Shown here: one piece after another, positions 26,592 through 34,855 of the stretch
Layout: each line of letters starts with the position of its first letter
Position numbering within the stretch: position 1 is the stretch's first letter
DNA from: Micromonospora andamanensis
GTDB taxonomy: Bacteria > Actinomycetota > Actinomycetes > Mycobacteriales > Micromonosporaceae
Assembly: GCF_016863495.1 (NCBI RefSeq)
Contig: NZ_BOOZ01000008.1
Location: forward strand, 81,469 to 145,468
Direction of reading: 5' to 3'
DNA length: 64,000 nt
The notes under the pieces: generated by a model
The model's input: the letters and a program-made list of their open reading frames with translations, nothing else
Database searches by the model: none
Told to the model about the DNA's origin: nothing
Translations under genes and position numbers: made by a program

Positions 26592-27203
26592 ATGATTCAT
26601 CCGCACCAAGTCGTCCTCCTGGCTGGCCCATCCGGCTCCGGAAAGTCGTACATAGCCCAGCAAACCGGGCTGCCAGTGCTCTGTTTGGACGATTTCTACA
26701 AGGACGGCGATGACCCAACGTTACCGAGACGGAACGGTCAGATCGATTGGGAGTCGCCCGATTCGTGGGACGCCGAGGCGGCGGTGGAGGTTATTGACCA
26801 ATTGGTCCGGCACGGCCGGGCGGATGTGCCCGTGTATGCCATCAACGAGGACCGGCGGGTGGCCACTCGGTGCTTCGAGCTGGCCAGTTCGCCACTTTTC
26901 GTGGCCGAAGGGATTTTCGCTGCCGAGATAGCCGAGGAGTGTCGGCGTCGCGGACTTCTCGCCGGGGCGTACGCCCTGCGTCGACCGCGTAGCGCGACAT
27001 TCCTCCGCCGACTGGCCCGGGACCTCGCCGAGCAGCGCAAGGGCCCACGGGTGCTGCTGCTGCGCGGGGTCGCTCTGCTGCGCGCCGAGCCGGCCGTGCT
27101 GCGTCGGCAGACCGGGCTCGGCGCGGAGGCCGCCCGTGGCCGGGACGTGCTGCGCCGGGTGGCCCGGTTGCTCGCCGCCGGCCATCCGCCGCAGACCGGC
27201 TGA
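26592..27203 (+). CDS. udk: Uridine kinase-like P-loop nucleoside kinase
   Basis: P-loop kinase of 203 aa with Walker A GPSGSGKS and a substrate Asp region CLDDFYKDGDDPTLPR, matching the uridine/cytidine kinase family. It would phosphorylate uridine or cytidine to the monophosphate. GGAAG lies just before the ATG. Position beside adenosine deaminase and the salvage block supports a nucleoside substrate. The C-terminus is Arg/Leu-rich and shorter than E. coli Udk (213 aa). Confidence 0.82.
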   Translation: MIHPHQVVLLAGPSGSGKSYIAQQTGLPVLCLDDFYKDGDDPTLPRRNGQIDWESPDSWDAEAAVEVIDQLVRHGRADVPVYAINEDRRVATRCFELASSPLFVAEGIFAAEIAEECRRRGLLAGAYALRRPRSATFLRRLARDLAEQRKGPRVLLLRGVALLRAEPAVLRRQTGLGAEAARGRDVLRRVARLLAAGHPPQTG

Positions 27204-27221
27204 CCACCGGCCGCGCGTGGG

Positions 27222-28301
27222 TCAGCCCAGCAGCTTCGCGTACGCCGGCTTGATCACGTCGTCGATGATCCGCAGTCGCTCGTCGAACGGGATGAAGGCG
27301 GACTTCATCGCGTTGATCGTGAACCACTGCATCTCGCGCCAGCCGTAGCCGAACGCGTCGACGAGCAGTGCCATCTCCCGGGACATCGAGGTGCCGCTCA
27401 TCAACCGGTTGTCGGTGTTGACGGTCACCCGGAAGCGCAGGTCCCGCAGCAGCCCGATCGGATGCTCCGCGATCGACGGGGCCGCGCCGGTCTGCACGTT
27501 CGAAGACGGGCACAGCTCCAGCGGGATCCGCTTGTCCCGTACGTACGCGGCCAGCCGGCCGAGCTGCGACGGCGAGCCCGGGGTGATGTCGTCGACGATG
27601 CGTACGCCGTGGCCGAGGCGGTCGGCGCCGCACCACTGGATCGCCTGCCAGATGGAGGGCAACCCGAACGCCTCACCAGCGTGGATGGTGAAGTGGAAGT
27701 TCTCCCGCTGGAGGTATTCGAAGGCGTCCAGGTGGCGGGTGGGCGGGAAACCCGCCTCCGCACCGGCGATGTCGAAGCCCACCACACCGCGATCACGGTG
27801 TCGTACGGCCAGCTCGGCGATCTCCTGCGAACGGGCCGCGTGCCGCATCGCGGTGAGCAGCGTGCCGACCCGGATCGGCGTGCCGGCCTCGGCCGCGAGC
27901 GTGCTGCCCTCGACGAAGCCGGCCAGCACCGCCTCCACCACCTCGTCGAGGGTGAGGTCCTGCTCCAGGTGCTGCTCCGGGGCGAACCGCACCTCGGCGT
28001 AGACCACCCCGTCGGCGGCCAGGTCGAGAGCACACTCCCGGGCCACCCGGCGCAGCGCGGGGGCGGTCTGCATGACGGCGACCGTGTGCGCGAAGGTCTC
28101 CAGGTACCGCTCCAGCGAACCCGAGTCGGCCGCCGCCACGAACCAGCGCCCCAGCTCCGCCGGGTCGGTGGTGGGCAGCTCGTGACCGACCTCCGCGGCC
28201 AGGTCGATGATCGTCGCGGGGCGCAGGCCGCCGTCCAGGTGATCATGCAGCAATGCCTTCGGTGCCCTGACGATGTCCTCGTACCGCAGACTCGTGGTCA
28301 T
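27222..28301 (-). CDS. add: Adenosine deaminase
   Basis: Zn-dependent deaminase of 359 aa, converting (deoxy)adenosine to (deoxy)inosine. Metal and catalytic motifs are [10 protein letters not shown] near the N-terminus, HAGEAFG with the catalytic Glu, DRLGHGVRI, and NTDNRLMS, where Asp completes the site. Length fits the family. It converges with the uridine-kinase-like gene 18 bp away. Confidence 0.96.
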   Translation of the reverse strand: MTTSLRYEDIVRAPKALLHDHLDGGLRPATIIDLAAEVGHELPTTDPAELGRWFVAAADSGSLERYLETFAHTVAVMQTAPALRRVARECALDLAADGVVYAEVRFAPEQHLEQDLTLDEVVEAVLAGFVEGSTLAAEAGTPIRVGTLLTAMRHAARSQEIAELAVRHRDRGVVGFDIAGAEAGFPPTRHLDAFEYLQRENFHFTIHAGEAFGLPSIWQAIQWCGADRLGHGVRIVDDITPGSPSQLGRLAAYVRDKRIPLELCPSSNVQTGAAPSIAEHPIGLLRDLRFRVTVNTDNRLMSGTSMSREMALLVDAFGYGWREMQWFTINAMKSAFIPFDERLRIIDDVIKPAYAKLLG

Positions 28302-28359
28302 GGGTCGACCCTAGTCCCCGCCACTGCGCCGGCACCTGACCGGTAGGGACAATGGCCAG

Positions 28360-29220
28360 GTGAACGCAGCAGGACCGGACCCACGGGTGGTCGAACGGCT
28401 GCGGTGCCCGGTCTGCGGCGAAGGGCTCCACCTCGCCCCGGCCGGCACCAGCCACGCATTGCGCTGCCCGCGTCGGCACAGCTTCGACATCGCCCGGCAG
28501 GGCTACGTCAACCTGCTCACCGGTCGTGCCCCGCACAGCGGCGACACCGCCGAGATGGTCGCCGCCCGGGCGGACTTCCTGGCTGCCGGTCACTACGACG
28601 TCATCTCCACCGCCCTCGCCGACGCCGCCCCGGCGTCCGACGACGCGTACCCCCTGGTGGTGGACGCGGGCGCGGGCACCGGCCGGCACCTCGCGGCGGT
28701 GCTGACGGCCGTGCCCACGGCCGTGGGTCTCGCGCTGGACATCGCCAAACCCGCGCTACGTCGGGCCGCCCGCGCCCACCCACGGGTCACCGCCGCGCTT
28801 GCCGACACCTGGCAGCGACTACCGCTGGCGGACGCCTCGGCTGCGCTGGTGCTCAACGTCTTCGCACCCCGTAACGGTGCCGAGTTCCGCCGGGTGCTCG
28901 CCCCCGACGGGCGGCTGCTGGTGGTGACCCCGGCCACCGACCATCTCACCGAACTTGTCGCCGCACTCGGCCTGCTCCGGGTTGATCCGGCCAAGGCGGA
29001 CCGGGTGGCGGCCAGCCTGGCCGGGCACTTCACCGAGGAGTCGACGACAGTGCACCGGCAGGAGCTGGCGCTCTCCGGCAGCGAGGTGGCCACCCTGGTC
29101 GGCATGGGTCCGAGCGCCTGGCACACCGACCCGGCGGGGTTGGCCGCCCGGATCCACACCCTCGGCGAGCCGGCCCGGGTGACAGTGGCGGTCCGGCTCG
29201 GCACGTACCGCCCGGCCTAG
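28360..29220 (+). CDS. 23S rRNA (guanine-N1)-methyltransferase, RlmA family
   Basis: SAM methyltransferase of 286 aa. The N-terminal zinc finger (LRCPVCGEGL, then LRCPRRHSFD) and ARQGYVNLLTGRAPHSGDT are diagnostic of RlmA. The SAM loop is VVDAGAGTGRH. RlmA-I methylates G745; RlmA-II (TlrB type, common in actinobacteria) methylates G748 and helps tylosin resistance. Which base is used cannot be told here. GACAAT 6 nt before the GTG suggests a leaderless transcript. Its stop overlaps the convergent DUF4272 gene by 4 bp. Confidence 0.9.
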   Translation: MNAAGPDPRVVERLRCPVCGEGLHLAPAGTSHALRCPRRHSFDIARQGYVNLLTGRAPHSGDTAEMVAARADFLAAGHYDVISTALADAAPASDDAYPLVVDAGAGTGRHLAAVLTAVPTAVGLALDIAKPALRRAARAHPRVTAALADTWQRLPLADASAALVLNVFAPRNGAEFRRVLAPDGRLLVVTPATDHLTELVAALGLLRVDPAKADRVAASLAGHFTEESTTVHRQELALSGSEVATLVGMGPSAWHTDPAGLAARIHTLGEPARVTVAVRLGTYRPA

Positions 29221-29897
29221 GTGGAGAGGTCGACCTCTTCCCAACCGGGGGGCTCGTCGTGGTACGGCCCGCGCAGGATCACCGCCCACTCAAGCGCCCA
29301 CCGCCGCTGACCTATCGCGTTGGCGTCCACCAGACCCGGCAGGGACCGGCCGGCGCGGCTCACCTCCAGGTACGACCAGTCCAGGCAGTAGTGCAGGTCC
29401 AGCAGGGCCGCCGCGTCCGCCGGGTGCTGCGGCGCGGCCAGGATCCGGGACCGCCACTGCCGGAAGGTCTCCCCCTCGGCGATGTGCGGCAGCCGCTCCA
29501 CCAGCCGGTCGTCGGCCGGCATCGTGGGATCCAGCTGCTTGGTCAGGCCGAGCACCCAGGCCAGGGAGAACAGCGCGTCATGGTGCAGCACGAAGGAGCG
29601 GTGGTCGCCCTTGGCCCCGGTGACGAACTGGAACTCCGGCGGCGTGACCATCTCCACCAGATGCGAGGCGAGCAGCCAGCTCATCGCGGCCTGGGGCGGC
29701 ATGCCGAAGCACCGGGCCAGGATCAGGTGCAGCACCGCGATCCGCGCCTCGATCTCCGCCGTCGGCCGCAACTCGATGTCATCACCCGGCTCCCAGACCA
29801 GCGGGAACTGCGGTGGCGGCAGCGGCAGCCGCAACCGGGACAGTTCGTCCAGGCTCGCCTCACGCACCTCGCGGGGGTCAGGGGCAGGCACGATCAC
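29217..29897 (-). CDS. DUF4272-like protein
   Basis: Protein of 226 aa without a known function. Similarity to DUF4272 is suggested by ELRPTAEIEARIAVLHLILARC, the central FSLAWVLGLTKQLDP and the C-terminal LLDLHYCLDWSYLEVSRAG plus GQRRWALEWAV. It appears soluble and mostly helical. It starts at GTG with AGGGA upstream and lies between rlmA and deoA. Confidence 0.75.
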   Translation of the reverse strand: MIVPAPDPREVREASLDELSRLRLPLPPPQFPLVWEPGDDIELRPTAEIEARIAVLHLILARCFGMPPQAAMSWLLASHLVEMVTPPEFQFVTGAKGDHRSFVLHHDALFSLAWVLGLTKQLDPTMPADDRLVERLPHIAEGETFRQWRSRILAAPQHPADAAALLDLHYCLDWSYLEVSRAGRSLPGLVDANAIGQRRWALEWAVILRGPYHDEPPGWEEVDLST

Positions 29898-30003
29898 GGC
29901 AACATCCCTGTCTGGTCACATTGGCTCGACGCCGACGGTCCCCCCTGGCCTGCGAGAATAGCGGCCCTCACGCTCCGACACCATGGGCGGGACCGGGGTT
30001 TCG

Positions 30004-31284
30004 TCACTCGACGCGTTCGATCACCAACGGCGTCGCGGCCGGCGGTCGGGCCGCGACGGTCACCGCCCGAGCCGCCTCCGCCAGCGCCGCCGGGATCAGC
30101 TCCGCCCGCTCGGCCCGCAGTTCGTAGAGGGGATCCCCGGCACGCACCGGGTCACCCGGACGCTTGTGCAGCAGCACGCCGGCCGGCACGCTGACCCGGT
30201 CCTCCTTGCGCGCCCGACCCGCGCCGAGCCGCCACGCGGCCACCCCCATGGCGTACGCGTCGACAGCCGCGACGTGACCGTCCGTGTCGGCCCGGACCAC
30301 CTCGACCTCGGTCGCCTCCGGCATCGGCGCGTCAGGGTTGCCGCCCTGCGCCCGGATCATCGACCGCCAGACATCCATCGCGCGACCGTCGCGCAGCGCG
30401 GCGGCGGGGTCGGCGTCCGGCAGGCCGGCCGCGTCGAGCATCTCCCGGGCCAGCGCCAGGGTCAGCTCCACCACGTCGGCCGGCCCACCACCGGCGAGCA
30501 CCTCCACCGACTCGGTCACCTCGATGCCGTTGCCGATGGCCCGTCCCAGCGGGGTGGACATGTCGGTGAGCAGGGCGACTGTCTTCACCCCGTGTGCACC
30601 GCCCAGCTCCACCATGGTCCGGGCCAGCTCCCGGGCGTCGTCGACCGACTTCATGAACGCGCCGGAGCCCACCTTCACGTCAAGCACCAGCGCGCCGGTG
30701 CCCTCGGCGATCTTCTTGCTCATGATCGAGCTGGCGATCAGCGGGATGGCCTCGACGGTTCCGGTGACGTCACGCAGCGCGTACAGCTTGCGGTCGGCCG
30801 GGGCGAGCCCCGAGCCGGCAGCGCAGATCACCGCGCCGACGTCACGCAGTTGCGCGGTGAACTCCTCGTTGCTCAGCGCCGCCCGCCAACCCGGTATCGA
30901 CTCCAGCTTGTCCAGCGTGCCGCCGGTGTGCCCGAGCCCGCGCCCGGACAGCTGCGGGACCGCGGCCCCGCAGGCCGCGACGAGTGGGGTGAGCGGCAGA
31001 GTGATCTTGTCACCGACCCCGCCTGTCGAGTGCTTGTCGACAGTCGGCCGGGTCACCGCGGACAGGTCGAGCCGTTCGCCACTGGCGATCATCGCGGCCG
31101 TCCAGCGGGCGATCTCGGGGCCGGTCATGCCGTTGAGCAGGATCGCCATGGCCAGCGCCGACATCTGCTCGTCGGCCACCACCCCCCGGGTGTACGCGTC
31201 CACCACCCAGTCGATCTGCCCGTCCGACAACACCCCCCCGTCACGCTTGACCCGAATGACATCAACAGCCGCAAACCCACTCAT
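30004..31284 (-). CDS. deoA: Thymidine (pyrimidine-nucleoside) phosphorylase
   Basis: Phosphorylase of 426 aa, cleaving thymidine or uridine to the base and (deoxy)ribose-1-phosphate. VDKHSTGGVGDK is the phosphate-binding signature and SGRGLGHTGGTLDKLE the family hallmark; KVGSGAFMK is also conserved. I start at MSGFAAVDVIRVKRDGG with GGAAG upstream; 17 further codons in frame lack family similarity. The gene order cdd-deoA after the permease genes implies one salvage operon, interrupted by the stem-loop at 31371-31444. Confidence 0.95.
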   Translation of the reverse strand: MSGFAAVDVIRVKRDGGVLSDGQIDWVVDAYTRGVVADEQMSALAMAILLNGMTGPEIARWTAAMIASGERLDLSAVTRPTVDKHSTGGVGDKITLPLTPLVAACGAAVPQLSGRGLGHTGGTLDKLESIPGWRAALSNEEFTAQLRDVGAVICAAGSGLAPADRKLYALRDVTGTVEAIPLIASSIMSKKIAEGTGALVLDVKVGSGAFMKSVDDARELARTMVELGGAHGVKTVALLTDMSTPLGRAIGNGIEVTESVEVLAGGGPADVVELTLALAREMLDAAGLPDADPAAALRDGRAMDVWRSMIRAQGGNPDAPMPEATEVEVVRADTDGHVAAVDAYAMGVAAWRLGAGRARKEDRVSVPAGVLLHKRPGDPVRAGDPLYELRAERAELIPAALAEAARAVTVAARPPAATPLVIERVE

Positions 31285-31370
31285 CAGAAGATCTTCCCTA
31301 GTCGTCTGCAATGCAAAGTCGTACGTCGCGCCCATCCCGCCGTGACCGTCGCGCGGCCGGTGACCACGAC

Positions 31371-31444
31371 GGGCCGGGGCCGACCGTGCCCGGCGGAGGG
31401 ATCAAGCCTGACCGCCCGGAGCCGGGTACGGTCGGCCCCGGCCC
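31371..31444 (+). repeat. Stem-loop with conserved loop, copy 2
   Basis: Arms 31371-31394 and 31421-31444 pair over 24 bp with one mismatch that can form G-U. The 26-nt loop contains AGGGATCAAGCCTGACCGCC plus four more bases identical to the loop at 7745-7772 (minus strand). The stem sequence is unrelated to copy 1. It lies in the 176-bp gap between cdd and deoA. Confidence 0.75.
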
Positions 31445-31460
31445 CAACCGCAACCAAAGA

Positions 31461-32165
31461 TCAAGAAGACCACCGAACCGGAATCTCCGTAGGCGGCTCA
31501 CCCTCACCCGCCCAGAAGATCGTGCCGGACGCGTCGACCACCACCACCCGGGGCGTCCGCGCCAACCCCCAGCCGATCGCCTCCGCCGGGTCGTCCCAGC
31601 TCGGGCCCTCCTCCAGCACCCCGGTCTCGGCGCCCGCGTCGTCACCGGCCGAGCGCTCCCAGTAGGCCGTCCAGACCTGCTGGCCGTCGGAAAGATCGGG
31701 GTGCACGAAGACGGTGCCCCGGCCCCGCCAGGCGGCCAGCCGGTCGGGCACCACAGGTACCGGCCGCTCCCCGGTGACCGCCTCGATGTCGGCCACGTCG
31801 AAGGCGTGCGGCAACAGTTCGGCCATCCGCAGCGGGCCGCCCTTGGCCTCGACGAGGCATTCCGGTCCGCCCTGCTCCCACAGCAACTGCCGGCAGCGTC
31901 CGCACGGCATCAGCGGTTCGCCGGTGGCGTCGACGCAGGACAGCGCGACGATCCGACCGCCGCCGGTGGCGTGCAGCGAGGAGACCACGCCGCACTCGGC
32001 GCAGAGCACCACGCCGTACGCGGCGTTCTCGACGTTGCAGCCGACCACGACCCGGCCGTCGTCGACGAGCGCCGCCGCGCCGACCGGAAACTTCGAGTAC
32101 GGCACGTACGCGTGCCGCATCACCTCGGTGGCGGCGGTCCGCAGCCGCTCCCAGTCGATTTCCAT
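31461..32165 (-). CDS. cdd: Cytidine deaminase with C-terminal extension
   Basis: Protein of 234 aa. Residues 1-~130 are a normal cytidine deaminase: NVENAAYG for substrate contacts, CAE with the catalytic Glu, and PCGRCRQ completing the zinc site. The family usually ends near 130-140 residues. The additional ~95 residues include VFVHPDLSDGQQVWTAYW and ARTPRVVVVDASGTIFWAGE and match no domain I know. It starts 15 bp after the permease gene, within the nucleoside uptake operon. Confidence 0.93.
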   Translation of the reverse strand: MEIDWERLRTAATEVMRHAYVPYSKFPVGAAALVDDGRVVVGCNVENAAYGVVLCAECGVVSSLHATGGGRIVALSCVDATGEPLMPCGRCRQLLWEQGGPECLVEAKGGPLRMAELLPHAFDVADIEAVTGERPVPVVPDRLAAWRGRGTVFVHPDLSDGQQVWTAYWERSAGDDAGAETGVLEEGPSWDDPAEAIGWGLARTPRVVVVDASGTIFWAGEGEPPTEIPVRWSS

Positions 32166-32180
32166 GGTCCGCTCCCTGGG

Positions 32181-33461
32181 TCAGCCCTTGATGTACGGCT
32201 TGCCGTCGGCGGCCGGTGCCCGTACCCGGCCGACCAGCCCGGCCACGGCCAGAATCGTCGCCAGGTAGGGCAGCATGGCCAGGAACTGGCCGGGGATCAC
32301 ACTGTTGATCGCCCCCAGGTAGGTGGCCAACTGGTCGGCGAAGCCGAAGAAGAGCGCGGCGAGCAGCGCGCCGGTCGGGCTCCACCGGCCGAAGATCAGC
32401 GCGGCCAGCGCGATGAAGCCCTTGCCACCGATCATGTTCTTGGTGAACGAGAAGAGGGCAAGCGTGTAGGAGGCACCACCGATGCCGGCTACGGCACCAG
32501 CCATGATCACGTTGCGGTAGCGCAGGCCGAGCACCCGCACGCCCAGGGTGTCGGCGGCCGTCGGATGCTCACCTACCGACCGGGTGCGCAGACCCCACCG
32601 GGTACGGAACAGCGCGATGTGGATCACGAGCACCAGCAGCAGCGCCAGGTAGAGGAAGATGTTGCCCCGGAACAGCGCCGGGCCGAGCACCGGGATGTCC
32701 GACAGCAGCGGAATCTCCCAGTTGCTGAAGCGCGGTGCGCTGTTGTACCTGGCGGCGTCGGTCTGCATCAGCCGCTCGTACAGGAAGCCGGTAATGCCGA
32801 CCGCCAGCAGGTTCAGCACGATGCCCATGACCACCTGGTCGACCAGGTAGCGGATGCTGAACACGGCCAGCAGCAGCGAGATGAACGACCCGCCGACGGC
32901 GGCGGCCAGCAGGCCCACCCAGACGCTGCCGGAGATGCTGCCGAACAGCGCGCCACTGAAGGCGCCCATCAGCAGCTGCCCCTCGATGGCGACGTTCACC
33001 ACGCCGGATCGTTCGCAGAGGACACCGGCCAGCGACCCGAAGATCAGCGGCAGGGCGAGCAGGAAGGTGCCCCGCACGATGTTGACGAGCGGCATGAAGT
33101 TCTGCCCGGTCGGTGCGGCGGAGACCTGCCAGCACAGGAAGGACAGCACGAAGGCGACCAGGCCGACGGCGAGCACCGGGATGAACAGGCGTTTCGGCAG
33201 GCCGGCGAGCATTGCCGCACCGGCGGCCAGCGCGATCAGGCCGAAGACGATCGCGCCGACGGTGCCGTTGACCTCCAGCGCGGCACCTGCGGCGTCCTCG
33301 CTGAGCGTGAAGCGGGCCTGTTCGCCGGTGGCCAACGCGCCGAACAGCACGGTGGCCAGCAGGCCGAGGCCCACCAGCACCAGGCCGACCTTGCGGGTAC
33401 GGGTCCAGAAGCCTTCGTCGACAGGGGCGACCGCGACGTCGGGAACAGCCGTGGTGGACAT
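32181..33461 (-). CDS. Nucleoside ABC transporter permease (NupQ/BmpC type)
   Basis: Membrane permease of 426 aa with about ten helices, in the branched-chain/BMP-type permease family (LLCERSGVVNVAIEGQLLMG is the typical cytoplasmic signature). It pairs with the permease 3 bp upstream and the ATPase at 34852-36549 to import nucleosides delivered by the BMP lipoprotein. The N-terminal ~50 residues are a cytoplasmic extension before the first helix. Confidence 0.9.
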   Translation of the reverse strand: MSTTAVPDVAVAPVDEGFWTRTRKVGLVLVGLGLLATVLFGALATGEQARFTLSEDAAGAALEVNGTVGAIVFGLIALAAGAAMLAGLPKRLFIPVLAVGLVAFVLSFLCWQVSAAPTGQNFMPLVNIVRGTFLLALPLIFGSLAGVLCERSGVVNVAIEGQLLMGAFSGALFGSISGSVWVGLLAAAVGGSFISLLLAVFSIRYLVDQVVMGIVLNLLAVGITGFLYERLMQTDAARYNSAPRFSNWEIPLLSDIPVLGPALFRGNIFLYLALLLVLVIHIALFRTRWGLRTRSVGEHPTAADTLGVRVLGLRYRNVIMAGAVAGIGGASYTLALFSFTKNMIGGKGFIALAALIFGRWSPTGALLAALFFGFADQLATYLGAINSVIPGQFLAMLPYLATILAVAGLVGRVRAPAADGKPYIKG

Positions 33462-33464
33462 GCC

Positions 33465-34790
33465 TCACCAGCCCTTCGCGAGGCTCGTCTGCAACCGGGC
33501 GGCCCGCGCGGCCCGGAGCTGGAAGATCGCCTTGACCAGTGCCGGCGCGGCGATGAAGATGACGATCAGGGCCTGGAGCACGGTGACCAGCTCCAGCGAG
33601 ATCCCCGAGTACGACTGCATCCGGTTGCCGCCGGCCTGCAACGCGCCGAACAGCAGTGCGGCCAGCGCCACGCCCCACGGTTTCACCCGACCGAGCAGGG
33701 CGACCAGGATGCCGTCGAAGCCGATCTGCGCGACCACCAGGGGGGTCAGCGCGGCGGCGGTGGTGCCGAGCACCATCTGCGAGCCGCCGAAACCGGCCAG
33801 CGCCCCGGCGAAAACCATGATCAACACGTACGTCCGGGTGACGCTCATGCCGGCGGTGCGGGCGGCGTCCGGGTTCGCGCCCACCGCTCGCAGCTCGAAG
33901 CCGAGGGTGGAGCGGTTGAGCAGCCAGGCGACCGCCCAGGTGGCCAGCACGGCCAGGATGATGCCGGCGTGGGCGCGCAGCCCGTCACCGAAGAGTCGCG
34001 GCAGTTGGGCGGAGGCGTCGACCGGCCGGCTGATCGCGTCGGTGCGGTTCGGGTCCTGCACCCCGTTCTGCACGATCAACCAGGTGAGGAAGTAGACAGC
34101 GATGTAGTTGAGCATGATCGTGTTGATCACCTCGTGGGCACCGGTCCGCGCCTTGAGGATGCCCGGGATGAAACCCCAGATGGCCCCGCCGATCGCGCCG
34201 GCCAGGACGGCGACCAGCAGGTGCAGCCCGGGCGGCAGCGGCAGCAGGAAGCCGGCCAGCGCGGCCAGGATGACGCCCATCGTCGCCTGCCCCTGCGCGC
34301 CGATGTTGAACAGGCCGCCGCGGAAGGCCAGCGCCACCGACAGGCCGGTGAAGACCAGCGGCGCGGTGTAGGTGAGGGTCTCCGAGATCGGGCTCAACGC
34401 CGAGTTGAAGCTGTTCGCGGCCGGGTCGAAGACCGAGCCCTTGAACAGGTTCGCGTACGCCTCGCTGACAAGCGTCCAGCTGGCATTTATCGCGTCCGAG
34501 GGGCGGGCGGTGATGTAGCTGTAGGTGGCCAGCACCTCCGGGTCGGAGATGATCATCAGGATGGCACCGACGATCATCGCCAGCACCAGCGAGAGCAGAG
34601 TCACCGTGAAGGTGTTGGCGGCCCACAGGTTCTCCAGGAAGAGCCGCCCCAGCGTGGGGCGCGGTCCCGGCCCACCGGGGGTGGTGGCCGCCTCCGCGCG
34701 TTCGGTGCTGCCGAGCGCGGTCCGGGCGGCCTGGTCCTCACTCGCCGGTTCCTTGTCCGGGGAACCCGGCTGGGCGTTGGGGTCACTCAT
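33465..34790 (-). CDS. Nucleoside ABC transporter permease (NupP/BmpB type)
   Basis: Second permease, 441 aa. FRGGLFNIGAQGQATMG is the family loop that contacts the ATPase; about nine helices follow a polar N-terminus. The ATG at 34790 is chosen because it overlaps the stop of the 22-codon linker ORF as ATGA; the frame is open further upstream into the ATPase gene, but only as shadow. The other permease begins 3 bp downstream. Confidence 0.9.
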   Translation of the reverse strand: MSDPNAQPGSPDKEPASEDQAARTALGSTERAEAATTPGGPGPRPTLGRLFLENLWAANTFTVTLLSLVLAMIVGAILMIISDPEVLATYSYITARPSDAINASWTLVSEAYANLFKGSVFDPAANSFNSALSPISETLTYTAPLVFTGLSVALAFRGGLFNIGAQGQATMGVILAALAGFLLPLPPGLHLLVAVLAGAIGGAIWGFIPGILKARTGAHEVINTIMLNYIAVYFLTWLIVQNGVQDPNRTDAISRPVDASAQLPRLFGDGLRAHAGIILAVLATWAVAWLLNRSTLGFELRAVGANPDAARTAGMSVTRTYVLIMVFAGALAGFGGSQMVLGTTAAALTPLVVAQIGFDGILVALLGRVKPWGVALAALLFGALQAGGNRMQSYSGISLELVTVLQALIVIFIAAPALVKAIFQLRAARAARLQTSLAKGW

Positions 34791-34855
34791 GCCGGCAACT
34801 CCGCTCCGCTCCGTGCCGCCGCAGGGCCGCCGTGCCTGATGGTTCGCTCGCTCAT
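34787..34855 (-). CDS. Mini-ORF linker (22 aa) between transporter ATPase and permease
   Basis: The ATG overlaps the ATPase stop as ATGA, and the stop overlaps the permease ATG as ATGA. The peptide begins [11 protein letters not shown]. Its ends resemble the cydD-cydC linker at 13552-13617: both open ATGAGCG-x-GCG-x-ACC and both carry a GAGCG-x-AGCG-x-AG run just before the second ATGA. Confidence 0.4.
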   Translation of the reverse strand: MSERTIRHGGPAAARSGAELPA

